A stretch of DNA of 5,263 bases from G021776435 sp046756245. Lineage in GTDB: Bacteria > Pseudomonadota > Alphaproteobacteria > Caulobacterales > Parvularculaceae. The DNA is taken from the NCBI GenBank assembly GCA_046756245.1, contig JBHHVZ010000138.1:1-5263 (forward strand), read 5' to 3'. Shown piece after piece: positions 1 to 5,263 of this stretch. Each line of letters starts with the position of its first letter. Within the stretch, counting starts at the first letter, position 1. The position numbers were made by a program, and so were the translations under genes. Below the pieces are notes generated by a model, which saw nothing but the letters and a program-made list of their open reading frames with translations, searched no databases and was not told where the DNA came from.

Positions 1-2
1 TC

Positions 3-251
3 GCGGCGAAGGGCGCCGGGATTTACGATCCTCAAACGCATGGCGCCAAGCTCGCGGAAACGATGGAGATCGAGGAAGCGAGAGACCTAACGCTCGCCCA
101 TGTCCGCCGCCTTGAAGCGCTGCGCCGGCCCTATTTTTTCAGGCCGAACGCGCCGAATTTCTTGTTGAATTTGGAGACCCGTCCGCGGTCGGCCACATGC
201 TGCGGGCCGCCGGTCCATGCCGGGTGGCTGTTCGGATCGATGTCGAGGTGA
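3..251 (+). CDS. Possible 3' end of an unidentified gene (doubtful)
   Basis: This plus-strand frame is open from the window edge to a TGA at 249-251. The first 43 codons (to about base 131) look coding-like: most third positions are G or C, and they encode an acidic/basic helix-prone stretch (ETMEIEEARDLTLAHVRRLE). Beyond base 131 the frame is antisense to rpmE and reads as low-quality Cys/Pro/Arg sequence. A real gene ending at 251 would overlap the convergent rpmE by about 120 bp, which is unusual. I do not recognise the protein. It may be the end of a gene whose original stop was lost, or chance. The other frames in 1-130 give nothing better; a minus-strand ATG at 39-41 opens only 13 codons before the edge. 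Confidence 0.2.
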   Translation, partial: AAKGAGIYDPQTHGAKLAETMEIEEARDLTLAHVRRLEALRRPYFFRPNAPNFLLNLETRPRSATCCGPPVHAGWLFGSMSR

Positions 252-355
252 AGCGTCGCCCCGGGCTCGCCATAGGTCGAGCGCGTCTCGAAACTCGCGC
301 CGTCCGTCATGACGACAGTGATTTTGTGGTAGTCGGGGTGAATGCCTTTTTTCAT
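131..355 (-). CDS. rpmE: 50S ribosomal protein L31
   Basis: This 74-residue protein is bL31, a small protein at the central protuberance of the 50S subunit that helps bridge the two ribosomal subunits. It begins MKKGIHPDYHKITVVMTDG, continues through an ETRST segment and the signature DIDPNSHPAWTGG (about residues 38-50), and ends in the basic tail RVSKFNKKFGAFGLKK. Length and ends fit the family. It has no cysteine, so it is the zinc-independent C-minus form usual in alphaproteobacteria; there is no CxxC zinc site and no reason to expect Zur control. The ATG at 353-355 is preceded by AAGAG with an 8-nt spacer, a reasonable ribosome-binding site. The frame stays open upstream to 763, but that extension is Arg/Gly/Pro-rich and unlike L31. 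The stop is TAG at 131-133, and no hairpin-plus-U-tract terminator is visible after it. The gene is divergent from the PON-like gene. Confidence 0.97.
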   Translation of the reverse strand: MKKGIHPDYHKITVVMTDGASFETRSTYGEPGATLHLDIDPNSHPAWTGGPQHVADRGRVSKFNKKFGAFGLKK

Positions 356-400
356 GGCGGCGGCTCTTGCAGCGACTGACGTATCCGGATTGGAGCGGGG

Positions 401-429
401 CATATACGCCGAGCCCGTTCCTGGCGCAA
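401..429 (-). promoter_or_regulatory. Candidate sigma70-type promoter for rpmE
   Basis: On the minus strand, TTGCGC (424-429) and TATATG (401-406) are separated by exactly 17 bp. The -35 keeps TTG and the -10 keeps TATA of the housekeeping consensus. Transcription would start near 394, giving a leader of about 39 nt that contains the AAGAG ribosome-binding site of rpmE. It is the best -35/-10 pair I found in the spacer. Assigned by eye only. Confidence 0.4.
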
Positions 430-539
430 GCCCGCCGGCGAAGAAAGGCGGAATGCGCCCTGCGCGCCGCTCAGAGCGCCGGACGAAAAAGCGGCATCCG
501 GGTTTTCGCGTAGCCGGCGCGACGACCAAAGAATCTGCT

Positions 540-571
540 GCATCGGGCGTTTCCGATTTATCACCCGATGC
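540..571. repeat. 8-bp perfect inverted repeat in the divergent spacer
   Basis: GCATCGGG (540-547) is mirrored exactly by CCCGATGC (564-571) across a 16-nt AT-richer centre. The arm-to-arm centre distance is 24 bp. The repeat lies between the divergently transcribed rpmE and PON-like genes, upstream of the candidate rightward -10. It could be a dimeric-regulator site or an RNA hairpin. No U-tract follows on either strand, so a terminator is unlikely. Function is inference. Confidence 0.4.
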
Positions 572-593
572 TGTGGTCCCGGCCCCGGCGTGC

Positions 594-602
594 TGGTATA
601 GA
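594..602 (+). promoter_or_regulatory. Candidate extended -10 for the PON-like gene
   Basis: TG at 594-595, one base, then TATAGA at 597-602 matches the extended -10 pattern TGnTATAAT in all but two positions. The hexamer 17 bp upstream (TGGTCC, 574-579) is a poor -35. Transcription would start near 609, leaving a leader of about 44 nt before the ATG at 653. Weak evidence, assigned by eye. Confidence 0.25.
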
Positions 603-604
603 TC

Positions 605-617
605 GGGGCTCCGCCCC
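605..617. repeat. Small GC hairpin in the leader region
   Basis: GGGGC (605-609) and GCCCC (613-617) form a 5-bp all-GC stem with a 3-nt TCC loop. There is no following T-run on either strand. If the candidate start near 609 is right, only part of the stem would be transcribed. Short GC stems arise by chance in DNA of this composition, so no function is claimed. Confidence 0.25.
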
Positions 618-652
618 TTGCGTCTCCGCCGCGAAGCCCTGTCCCGTTGGTT

Positions 653-1705
653 ATGAAGCGTATTCCCGTCTATTTCGGCTTCGTCGGCGCCGTATTCGCT
701 GCGGCCGCCGCCATTGTCCTCTACACCCTGTTTTCGTTCAATTATTTCGGCCGCGTTGAACACGCCTTCGAGGGCAGTTGCGCGCCGGTGGCCGGCGTCG
801 CCGGGCCCGAGGATCTGCAGATCGACCGCGTTCGTCGCCGCGCCGTCATCTCGTCCTACGACCGGCGAGCGGAAGACGCGCGCGGCGCAATCTATGTTTT
901 CGATCTCGACGATCCGCTAAGCGCCGAAGGCTGGCGGGACCGAACCGGCGGCGCGCCGAAGGACTTCGCGCCGGTGGGATTATCCTATTACGAAGACGGG
1001 GATGTACGCCGGCTGTTCGTCGTCAACGCCGCGGCGCAAAGCGTCGAGCTTTACGACGTGGCTGAAAACGGCGATCTCGCCCATCTTGAAACCTTCGCCG
1101 AGCGCCGGCTTACCAGTCCGAACGACGTGGCGGCGGTTGGGCCGCGCGCCTTTTACGTCACCAACGATGTCGAGGGCGGACGCGACGGTCCGCTCGCGTC
1201 GCTGCAGTTTCTCGCCCGCATCGGCTCGGGGCGGATCCTTTATTTCGACGGCGTCGCCTGGCGCACCGCCGCCGAGGGCCTGCGCTTCGCCAACGGCGTT
1301 GGATTAAGTCCCGACGGCGCGCGGGCTTATGCGACCGAAACCGCCGGCGAGACGTTGCTCGTTTATGATCGCGACATCGATTCCGGCGTGCTCCATCTGG
1401 CTGAAACCGTGCGCATGAACGCCGCGCCGGACAATATCAATGTGGATGAGATGGGCGTGTTATGGATCGCAGCGCATCCGAAGCCGCTGGCGATTCCGCG
1501 CCTAAGACGCGATCCAAAGGCGCGCGCGCCGTCGCTGGTGCTGCGCTACAGGGACGCGCCCGCGCTTGGCGCCGAAGCGGCGGCGATCTATGCCGACGAG
1601 GGCGGCGAGCTGTCGGCCGCTTCGGCGGCGGCCCGGTTCCGCGAAACGATGCTGATCGGCGCGGTCTTCGAAGACAAGTTCCTGATTTGCGAACTTCCCG
1701 ACTGA
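653..1705 (+). CDS. Membrane-anchored paraoxonase/arylesterase-like six-bladed beta-propeller protein lacking the His dyad
   Basis: The 350-residue product matches the serum paraoxonase (PON) family along its length. Residues 2-3 are Lys-Arg, and 5-29 form one hydrophobic segment, so an uncleaved anchor with a periplasmic domain is likely, as in PON1. Aligned from memory with human PON1, the calcium ligands are kept: E53/D54 (E53/D54), N157/D158 (N168/D169), N214 in FANGVGLSPDG (N224) and D260/N261 in DNINVD (D269/N270). D172 (D183), H275 (H285) and C43/C346 (disulfide C42-C353) are also kept. H115, H134 and H184 are replaced by V108, A126 and V173. It is therefore a calcium-binding propeller that probably lacks classical PON lactonase/arylesterase chemistry; its substrate is unknown. 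ATG 653 puts basic residues just before the anchor; a TTG at 647 would add only two residues. No clear Shine-Dalgarno precedes either start. It lies 42 bp upstream of thrC. Confidence 0.85.
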   Translation: MKRIPVYFGFVGAVFAAAAAIVLYTLFSFNYFGRVEHAFEGSCAPVAGVAGPEDLQIDRVRRRAVISSYDRRAEDARGAIYVFDLDDPLSAEGWRDRTGGAPKDFAPVGLSYYEDGDVRRLFVVNAAAQSVELYDVAENGDLAHLETFAERRLTSPNDVAAVGPRAFYVTNDVEGGRDGPLASLQFLARIGSGRILYFDGVAWRTAAEGLRFANGVGLSPDGARAYATETAGETLLVYDRDIDSGVLHLAETVRMNAAPDNINVDEMGVLWIAAHPKPLAIPRLRRDPKARAPSLVLRYRDAPALGAEAAAIYADEGGELSAASAAARFRETMLIGAVFEDKFLICELPD

Positions 1706-1733
1706 CGGCTCAGCCCTGGCGATGAGGCGGGGG

Positions 1734-1739
1734 AAAGGA
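1734..1739 (+). promoter_or_regulatory. Ribosome-binding site fixing the GTG start of thrC
   Basis: AAAGGA, within GGGGGAAAGGAC, lies 8 nt before the GTG at 1748. It is the clearest Shine-Dalgarno sequence in the window. It supports the non-ATG start, which also yields the conserved N-terminus MNYISTRG. Confidence 0.75.
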
Positions 1740-1747
1740 CAAGGCCG

Positions 1748-3154
1748 GTGAACTATATATCGACCCGGGGCCGCGCGCCGGCTGTCGGCTTTGAAGACGC
1801 GCTCCTGGCCGGGCTGGCGCCCGACGGCGGTTTATACGCGCCCGAGGCGTGGCCGCGTGTCGCGCCCGAAGAGATTGCCGCGTTTGCGGGCCGGCCGTTC
1901 GCCGAAACTGCGGCGAAGGTGCTGGCGCGCTTTACCGGCGACGCTTTTACGCCTGATCGCCTCGCGGCGATGACGGCGCAAGCCTATCGGGGGTTTGATC
2001 GTCCTGAGGTTGCGCCGCTGACGCGGATCGGCGACGAGGACTGGCTGCTTGAACTTTTTCACGGACCGACGCTCGCCTTCAAGGACGTCGCGATGCAGCT
2101 CCTCGGCGTCCTCTTTGAGGACGTGCTTGAGCGGCGCGGCGCGCGCCTGACGATCGTCGGCGCCACGTCAGGAGACACCGGCGGCGCCGCGATCGAGGCG
2201 CTCAAAGGCCGCAAGCGCATCGACGTGTTTATTCTGCATCCGGAGGGAATGATCACCGAGGTGCAGCGGCGGATGATGACGACGGCTGACGAGGCGAACG
2301 TCTTCAATATCGCCGTTCAGGGATCGTTCGACGACTGCCAGGCGATTGTCAAAAGCCTTTTCGCCGACCGCGCGTTCGCCGACCGGGTTCGCCTGAGCGG
2401 CGTTAATTCGATCAACTGGGCCCGGCTCGCCGCCCAGACCGTCTATTATTTCACCGCCGCCGCGTCCCTTGGCGCGCCGGCGCGCGCGGCGAGTTTCGTC
2501 GTCCCGACCGGCAATTTCGGCGACGCCTTCGCCGGCTACGCGACGGCGCGGATGGGGCTGCCGGTCGAGCGGATTTGTCTCGCCGTCAATGAAAACGACA
2601 TTCTGCACCGCGCGCTGACGACGGGCGTCTATGCGCCCGCCGCCGTCACGCCCACTTCGGCGCCGTCGATGGACATTCAGCGCGCCAGCAATTTCGAGCG
2701 CCTGCTCTTTGAAGCGGCGGGCCGCGATGCGGCGGCGGTGAGCGCGATGATGACAACGCTCGAACAATCCGGCCGTTTTGAGATGAGCGACGCTCTGCTG
2801 GCCGAAATCGCGAAGACTTTCATCTCCGAACGCGCCGGCGAGGAAGAAACGCTGGCGGAAGTGAAACGCTTTGCCGAAACGGCCGGCGCGCTCATCGACC
2901 CGCACACGGCGGTCGGACTTGTCGCCTTGCGGAAGGCGCGCGGCCAAGGCCGCATCGACGGGCCCGCCGTCGTGCTGTCGACGGCGCATCCGGCGAAGTT
3001 TCCCGACGCGGTTGAAAAGGCGACAGGCCGCCGGCCGGCTTTGCCTGCCGATCTCGCCGATCTTTACGACCGGCCCGAACAGGTCAAGCGCCTCGCCGGG
3101 GACGTCGAGACGGTCAAATCATACATTCTCCAACACGCGCGCGCAGCGGGGTAG
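1748..3154 (+). CDS. thrC: Threonine synthase
   Basis: This cytoplasmic PLP enzyme converts O-phospho-L-homoserine and water to L-threonine and phosphate, the last step of threonine biosynthesis. The 468 residues fit the longer ThrC class found in proteobacteria and yeast. The N-terminus MNYISTRG with DGGLYAP (26-32) is the family signature. The PLP lysine is K112 in HGPTLAFKDVAMQLLG. GATSGDTGGAAIEALKG (138-154) is the substrate/phosphate loop, SGVNSINWARL (217-227) is conserved, and PTGNFGDAFAGY (253-264) holds the cofactor phosphate. STAHPAKFPD (411-420) is the usual C-terminal motif. No key residue is missing. The GTG start is backed by a good ribosome-binding site. The gene ends 3 bp before the M16 peptidase gene, so the two are probably cotranscribed. 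No leader-peptide attenuator with a Thr or Ile run is visible upstream. Confidence 0.97.
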   Translation: MNYISTRGRAPAVGFEDALLAGLAPDGGLYAPEAWPRVAPEEIAAFAGRPFAETAAKVLARFTGDAFTPDRLAAMTAQAYRGFDRPEVAPLTRIGDEDWLLELFHGPTLAFKDVAMQLLGVLFEDVLERRGARLTIVGATSGDTGGAAIEALKGRKRIDVFILHPEGMITEVQRRMMTTADEANVFNIAVQGSFDDCQAIVKSLFADRAFADRVRLSGVNSINWARLAAQTVYYFTAAASLGAPARAASFVVPTGNFGDAFAGYATARMGLPVERICLAVNENDILHRALTTGVYAPAAVTPTSAPSMDIQRASNFERLLFEAAGRDAAAVSAMMTTLEQSGRFEMSDALLAEIAKTFISERAGEEETLAEVKRFAETAGALIDPHTAVGLVALRKARGQGRIDGPAVVLSTAHPAKFPDAVEKATGRRPALPADLADLYDRPEQVKRLAGDVETVKSYILQHARAAG

Positions 3155-3157
3155 GCA

Positions 3158-4411
3158 ATGGGCGAACTGCACGCATTATCGAATGGCCTGCGCGTTTACA
3201 TCGATCCGATGCCGGGGCTTGAATCAGCCGCGCTCGGCGTCTGGGCGCGGGCGGGAGCGGTCGATGAACAGGACGGCGAGCACGGCGTCGCGCATTTGCT
3301 CGAACACATGGCGTTCAAGGGCACGGCGCACAGGAGCGCCCGCGACATCGCCGAAGAGATCGAAACCGTCGGCGGCTATCTCAACGCCGCGACGAGTCAT
3401 CAGCGTACGGGATATTACGCCCGCATCCTCAAGAACGATATGCCGCTGGCGCTCGACATTCTCGCCGACATCCTGACCGAGCCCGCATTCGACGCGGCCG
3501 AGCTTGAAAAGGAAAAGGACGTCGTCCTGCAGGAGATCGGCGAAGCCCGGGACAATCCCGACGACGCCGTGTTCGAGCAGCTCTCGGCGCTGGCCTGGGG
3601 AAATCATCCGCTCGGCCTGCCCATTCTCGGGACGGCCGAAAGCGTCAAGGCGCAAAGCCGCGAGACCCTGTTCGGTTTCATGCGTCGCCAATACGCGCCG
3701 GAGGAAATGGTGCTGGCTGCAGCCGGCGCAATCGAACCCGACGCGTTTCTGGCGCTCGCCGAGCGGAAATTCGGGGCATATTCAGGCGGGAAGGGCCGGG
3801 CCGGGCGCGCCGCACCGGCCTATGCCGGCGGCGTTCGCCACGAGGCGCGCGAGATCGAGCAATCCCATCTGGCGGTCGCCTTTCCCGGCGCTGCGGCCCG
3901 CGACGAAAGCTTCTTCGCCATGCGGGTGTTCGCCGAAGCGCTCGGCGGCGGCATGGCTTCTCGTCTCTTTCAAGCGATCCGCGAAGAGCGAGGGCTCGCC
4001 TATTCGGTTTACGCTTTCGCCGACTGTTTCGACGAGGCGGGCCTGCTCGGTGTTTATGCGGGCACGGATCAATCGAATGCGGTCGAGAGCGCACGGCTCA
4101 TTCGCGAGACCATCGAGGCGATGGCGGTTGCGATTGAGCCTCAGGAGATCGATCGCGCCCGGTCAATGCTGAAATCATCACTGTTGATGAGTCTCGAAAG
4201 TCCGGCGGCGCGGATTGAAGCGGCGGCGGGGCAGCTCTTCACGTTCGGCGAAGTGTTGAGTCCGGCGACATTGCGCGAACGTCTCGATGCAGTGACGCTT
4301 GATGACGCGCGCGCCTGCGCGGCGCATGCGCTTCAAGCCGGCGCGCCCACGCTCGCCATCGTCGGTCCGTCCGACATCGCCGCCGTCGGCGCCGCGCTTG
4401 GCGCGCGCTGA
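3158..4411 (+). CDS. M16 family zinc metallopeptidase (processing-peptidase type)
   Basis: This 417-residue protein is a single-unit M16B peptidase related to the beta subunit of the mitochondrial processing peptidase. M16B enzymes pair two similar domains around a cavity that takes unfolded peptides. The inverted zinc motif HLLEH is at 46-50 (H46, H50 as ligands, E49 as the catalytic base), and E126 in VVLQEIGEARDNPDD is the expected third ligand, so the first domain looks active. The second domain carries ALGGGMASRLFQAIREERG (261-279) followed by LAYSVYAF (280-287), the conserved Arg/Tyr substrate-binding segment. There is no signal peptide or membrane segment, so it is probably cytoplasmic. 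The ATG lies 3 bp after the thrC stop, with a weak GGGG Shine-Dalgarno (3148-3151) inside the thrC end, which suggests coupled translation. A peptidase gene at this spot next to thrC is common in alphaproteobacteria (from memory). Its natural substrates are not known. Confidence 0.93.
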   Translation: MGELHALSNGLRVYIDPMPGLESAALGVWARAGAVDEQDGEHGVAHLLEHMAFKGTAHRSARDIAEEIETVGGYLNAATSHQRTGYYARILKNDMPLALDILADILTEPAFDAAELEKEKDVVLQEIGEARDNPDDAVFEQLSALAWGNHPLGLPILGTAESVKAQSRETLFGFMRRQYAPEEMVLAAAGAIEPDAFLALAERKFGAYSGGKGRAGRAAPAYAGGVRHEAREIEQSHLAVAFPGAAARDESFFAMRVFAEALGGGMASRLFQAIREERGLAYSVYAFADCFDEAGLLGVYAGTDQSNAVESARLIRETIEAMAVAIEPQEIDRARSMLKSSLLMSLESPAARIEAAAGQLFTFGEVLSPATLRERLDAVTLDDARACAAHALQAGAPTLAIVGPSDIAAVGAALGAR

Positions 4412-4481
4412 TTGCGGAACAGGCGAAATACAGCTTAAAAATGTGCGCCAGACCCGGCAGTTCCATTCACGCGCCAAATCC

Positions 4482-5084
4482 ATGCCGCTTCTCGACATCA
4501 TCTACAAGGATCCGACCGAACCGGTGTTACACTTTGATCCGGTGATGTTGCGTCCGGCTGCGGCGTCGGATTTCGATGCGTGGAAGCGCCTGCGCGAGGA
4601 AAGCCGCCCCCATCTCATCAAATGGGAGCCTGACTGGGCGCCGGACGATATGACCCAGGCGGCGTTCCATCGCCGCTTGCGCGCCTATGCCCGCGAAATA
4701 CGCCGCGGCGCGGGGCTGCCGCTGATGGTCGTCCGCAGGAGCGATGCGGCGCTCGTCGGCGGCGTGACGCTGTCGAATATCCGCCGCGGCGCAGCGTGTT
4801 CGGCCACGCTCGGCTACTGGATCGGCGCGCCTTACGTTCGCCAGGGCTATGGCTACGCTGCGGTGCGCGCAATGCGGGCGCACGCCTTCGAACAGCTCGG
4901 TCTCAATCGGGTTGAGGCCGCCTGCCAGCCCGGCAACGCCGCCTCGCGGGCGCTTTTGACCCGCGCCGGATTTCAGCGGGAAGGTCTCGCCCGGGACTTT
5001 CTTAACATTAACGGGACCTGGCGCGATCACGAGATCTACGCCTGCACAGCCGCCGATCACGCACGGGGAGCGCCGTCCGCCTGA
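4482..5084 (+). CDS. GNAT N-acetyltransferase, RimJ/RimL type
   Basis: The 200-residue product resembles RimJ/RimL-type GNAT enzymes, which move acetyl from acetyl-CoA to an alpha-amino group, classically the N-terminus of a ribosomal protein. VMLRPAAASDFDAWKRLREESRPHLIKWEPDW (21-52) is the typical start of the fold. LVGGVTLSNIRRG (91-103) and ATLGYWIG (108-115) are the central strands. RQGYGYAA (120-127) is the acetyl-CoA pyrophosphate loop, followed by GLNRVEAACQPGNAASRALL (140-159) and GFQREG (163-168). Start choice: the frame stays open back to 4299, but that part overlaps the peptidase gene and reads as low-complexity Arg/Pro sequence. ATG 4482 gives MPLLDIIYKD, similar to relatives I recall. 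No Shine-Dalgarno precedes it; an in-frame GTG at 4443 is possible. It lies 70 bp after the peptidase stop. Whether its target is ribosomal protein S5 or something else cannot be read from the sequence, so no symbol is given. Confidence 0.88.
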   Translation: MPLLDIIYKDPTEPVLHFDPVMLRPAAASDFDAWKRLREESRPHLIKWEPDWAPDDMTQAAFHRRLRAYAREIRRGAGLPLMVVRRSDAALVGGVTLSNIRRGAACSATLGYWIGAPYVRQGYGYAAVRAMRAHAFEQLGLNRVEAACQPGNAASRALLTRAGFQREGLARDFLNINGTWRDHEIYACTAADHARGAPSA

Positions 5085-5099
5085 CCGTTCTGGCCCTCT

Positions 5100-5173
5100 G
5101 TGTGGTGGATTTGGAATTCGTTACATAATTTGCGGCACGCTCTTAAACGAATTCCAAACCCAAAACCACACTA
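5100..5173. mobile_element. MITE-like palindromic element 1 (IS630/Tc1-mariner type ends)
   Basis: A left arm at 5100-5122 and a right arm at 5146-5171 are inverted copies: GTGTGGT, then GGATTT (left) or TTTGGGTTT (right), then GGAATTCGTT. After a 3-nt gap, 22 of 23 positions pair. The loop is 23 nt and AT-rich (5123-5145). The right end abuts TA inside CTAG (5171-5174). The left end is flanked by CT, so a TA duplication is not intact there. It has no coding capacity. It starts 16 bp after the acetyltransferase stop. Without a following T-run it is not a textbook rho-independent terminator, though the stem could still end or protect transcripts. The mobile-element reading is inference from end structure and the CTAG border. 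Confidence 0.5.
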
Positions 5174-5194
5174 GAATCATAAACTTGCTAGTGT
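5168..5194. repeat. ACACTAG/CTAGTGT junction between the two palindromic elements
   Basis: ACACTAG (5168-5174) and CTAGTGT (5188-5194) are perfect 7-bp inverted copies separated by 13 nt of AT-rich DNA. They are the facing ends of the two elements, each with the same GTGT outer terminus next to CTAG. The short spacer may be remnant target DNA. Confidence 0.6.
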
Positions 5195-5263
5195 CTTTGT
5201 CGAATCAGAAGTTCGTAGGAAGCAGGTTGAATATTGTGACGAACTTCGGATTCGGGACACTAG
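5188..5263. mobile_element. MITE-like palindromic element 2, bounded by CTAG on both sides
   Basis: The left arm 5188-5216 and right arm 5239-5263 are inverted copies. Both begin CTAGTGTC when read inward and end CGAATC-A/C-GAAGTTCGT. The left arm has four extra bases (about 5196-5199), and otherwise 23 of 25 positions pair. The loop is 22 nt (5217-5238). CTAG at both outer borders (5188-5191 and 5260-5263) fits insertion at TA with TA duplication, the habit of IS630/Tc1-mariner elements. The core between the TA pairs is 70 bp and encodes nothing. The window ends on the final CTAG, so continuation into a longer element cannot be excluded. Confidence 0.55.

Noticed and set aside
356..763. N-terminal extension of the L31 frame on the minus strand (about 136 codons)
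   Set aside because: The extension is Arg/Gly/Pro-rich and unlike any L31, and it runs into the PON-like gene. The ATG at 353-355 has a ribosome-binding site and gives the exact family N-terminus.
1706..1747. Terminator or thrC attenuator between the PON-like gene and thrC
   Set aside because: Only a 4-bp CTCA/TGAG pairing is visible. There is no stable stem, no T-run, and no leader peptide rich in Thr or Ile codons.
2168..2989. 273-codon open frame antisense to thrC
   Set aside because: It is Arg/Gly/Ala-rich with no recognisable motif and lies entirely under a fully conserved thrC. Long antisense frames are common in GC-rich genes.
3224..3691. 155-codon open frame antisense to the M16 peptidase
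   Set aside because: It is a shadow of the peptidase frame over its zinc-site region and has no family features of its own.
4299..4481. Upstream extension of the acetyltransferase frame
   Set aside because: It overlaps the end of the peptidase gene by about 113 bp and reads as low-complexity Arg/Pro/Ser sequence. The acetyltransferase fold begins after 4482.
5100..5171. Rho-independent terminator after the acetyltransferase gene
   Set aside because: The stem is long enough, but its distal half is AT-rich, the loop is 23 nt, and no T-run follows on either strand. The CTAG border and the similar neighbouring palindrome fit a mobile element better. A secondary terminator role is not excluded.
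5100..5263. CRISPR array
   Set aside because: The repeats are inverted arms of two different palindromes, not regularly spaced direct repeats with unique spacers.

Overview
The window is GC-rich chromosomal DNA of an alphaproteobacterium. The lineage call rests on a cysteine-free L31 of alphaproteobacterial type, on the gene order threonine synthase / M16 peptidase / RimJ-like acetyltransferase, and on protein sequences that resemble Caulobacterales, Hyphomonadaceae or Parvularculaceae homologues from memory. No search was run, so the family-level placement is inference.

Layout. Positions 1-130 are a window edge with no confident gene; a plus-strand frame open from base 3 could be the end of a gene. 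rpmE (ribosomal protein L31) lies on the minus strand at 131-355. The 297-bp divergent spacer 356-652 holds a good candidate rpmE promoter, an 8-bp perfect inverted repeat, a weak extended -10 candidate facing right and a small GC hairpin. From 653 everything reads rightward: a membrane-anchored paraoxonase (PON)-like beta-propeller protein (653-1705), threonine synthase thrC (1748-3154), an M16 zinc peptidase of the mitochondrial-processing-peptidase type (3158-4411) and a RimJ-like GNAT acetyltransferase (4482-5084). thrC and the peptidase gene are 3 bp apart and are probably translationally coupled. The acetyltransferase follows after 70 bp and no intervening terminator is visible. The PON-like gene may be part of the same unit or an insertion upstream of it.

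The last 164 bases (5100-5263) are unlike the rest: AT-richer, non-coding and made of two adjacent long imperfect palindromes of about 72 and 76 bp. Each has GTGT outer ends, a GAANTTCGT inner end and CTAG at its borders (one border of the first has lost it). This looks like two short non-autonomous, MITE-like elements of the IS630/Tc1-mariner type, which insert at TA, often within CTAG. The window stops exactly at the last CTAG.

The most notable coding observation is the PON-like protein. It keeps the calcium ligands and the disulfide cysteines of serum paraoxonases but has lost both members of the H115/H134 catalytic dyad. The genes serve separate jobs (translation, threonine biosynthesis, proteolysis, protein acetylation), and I see no evidence of a multi-gene defence or secretion system.
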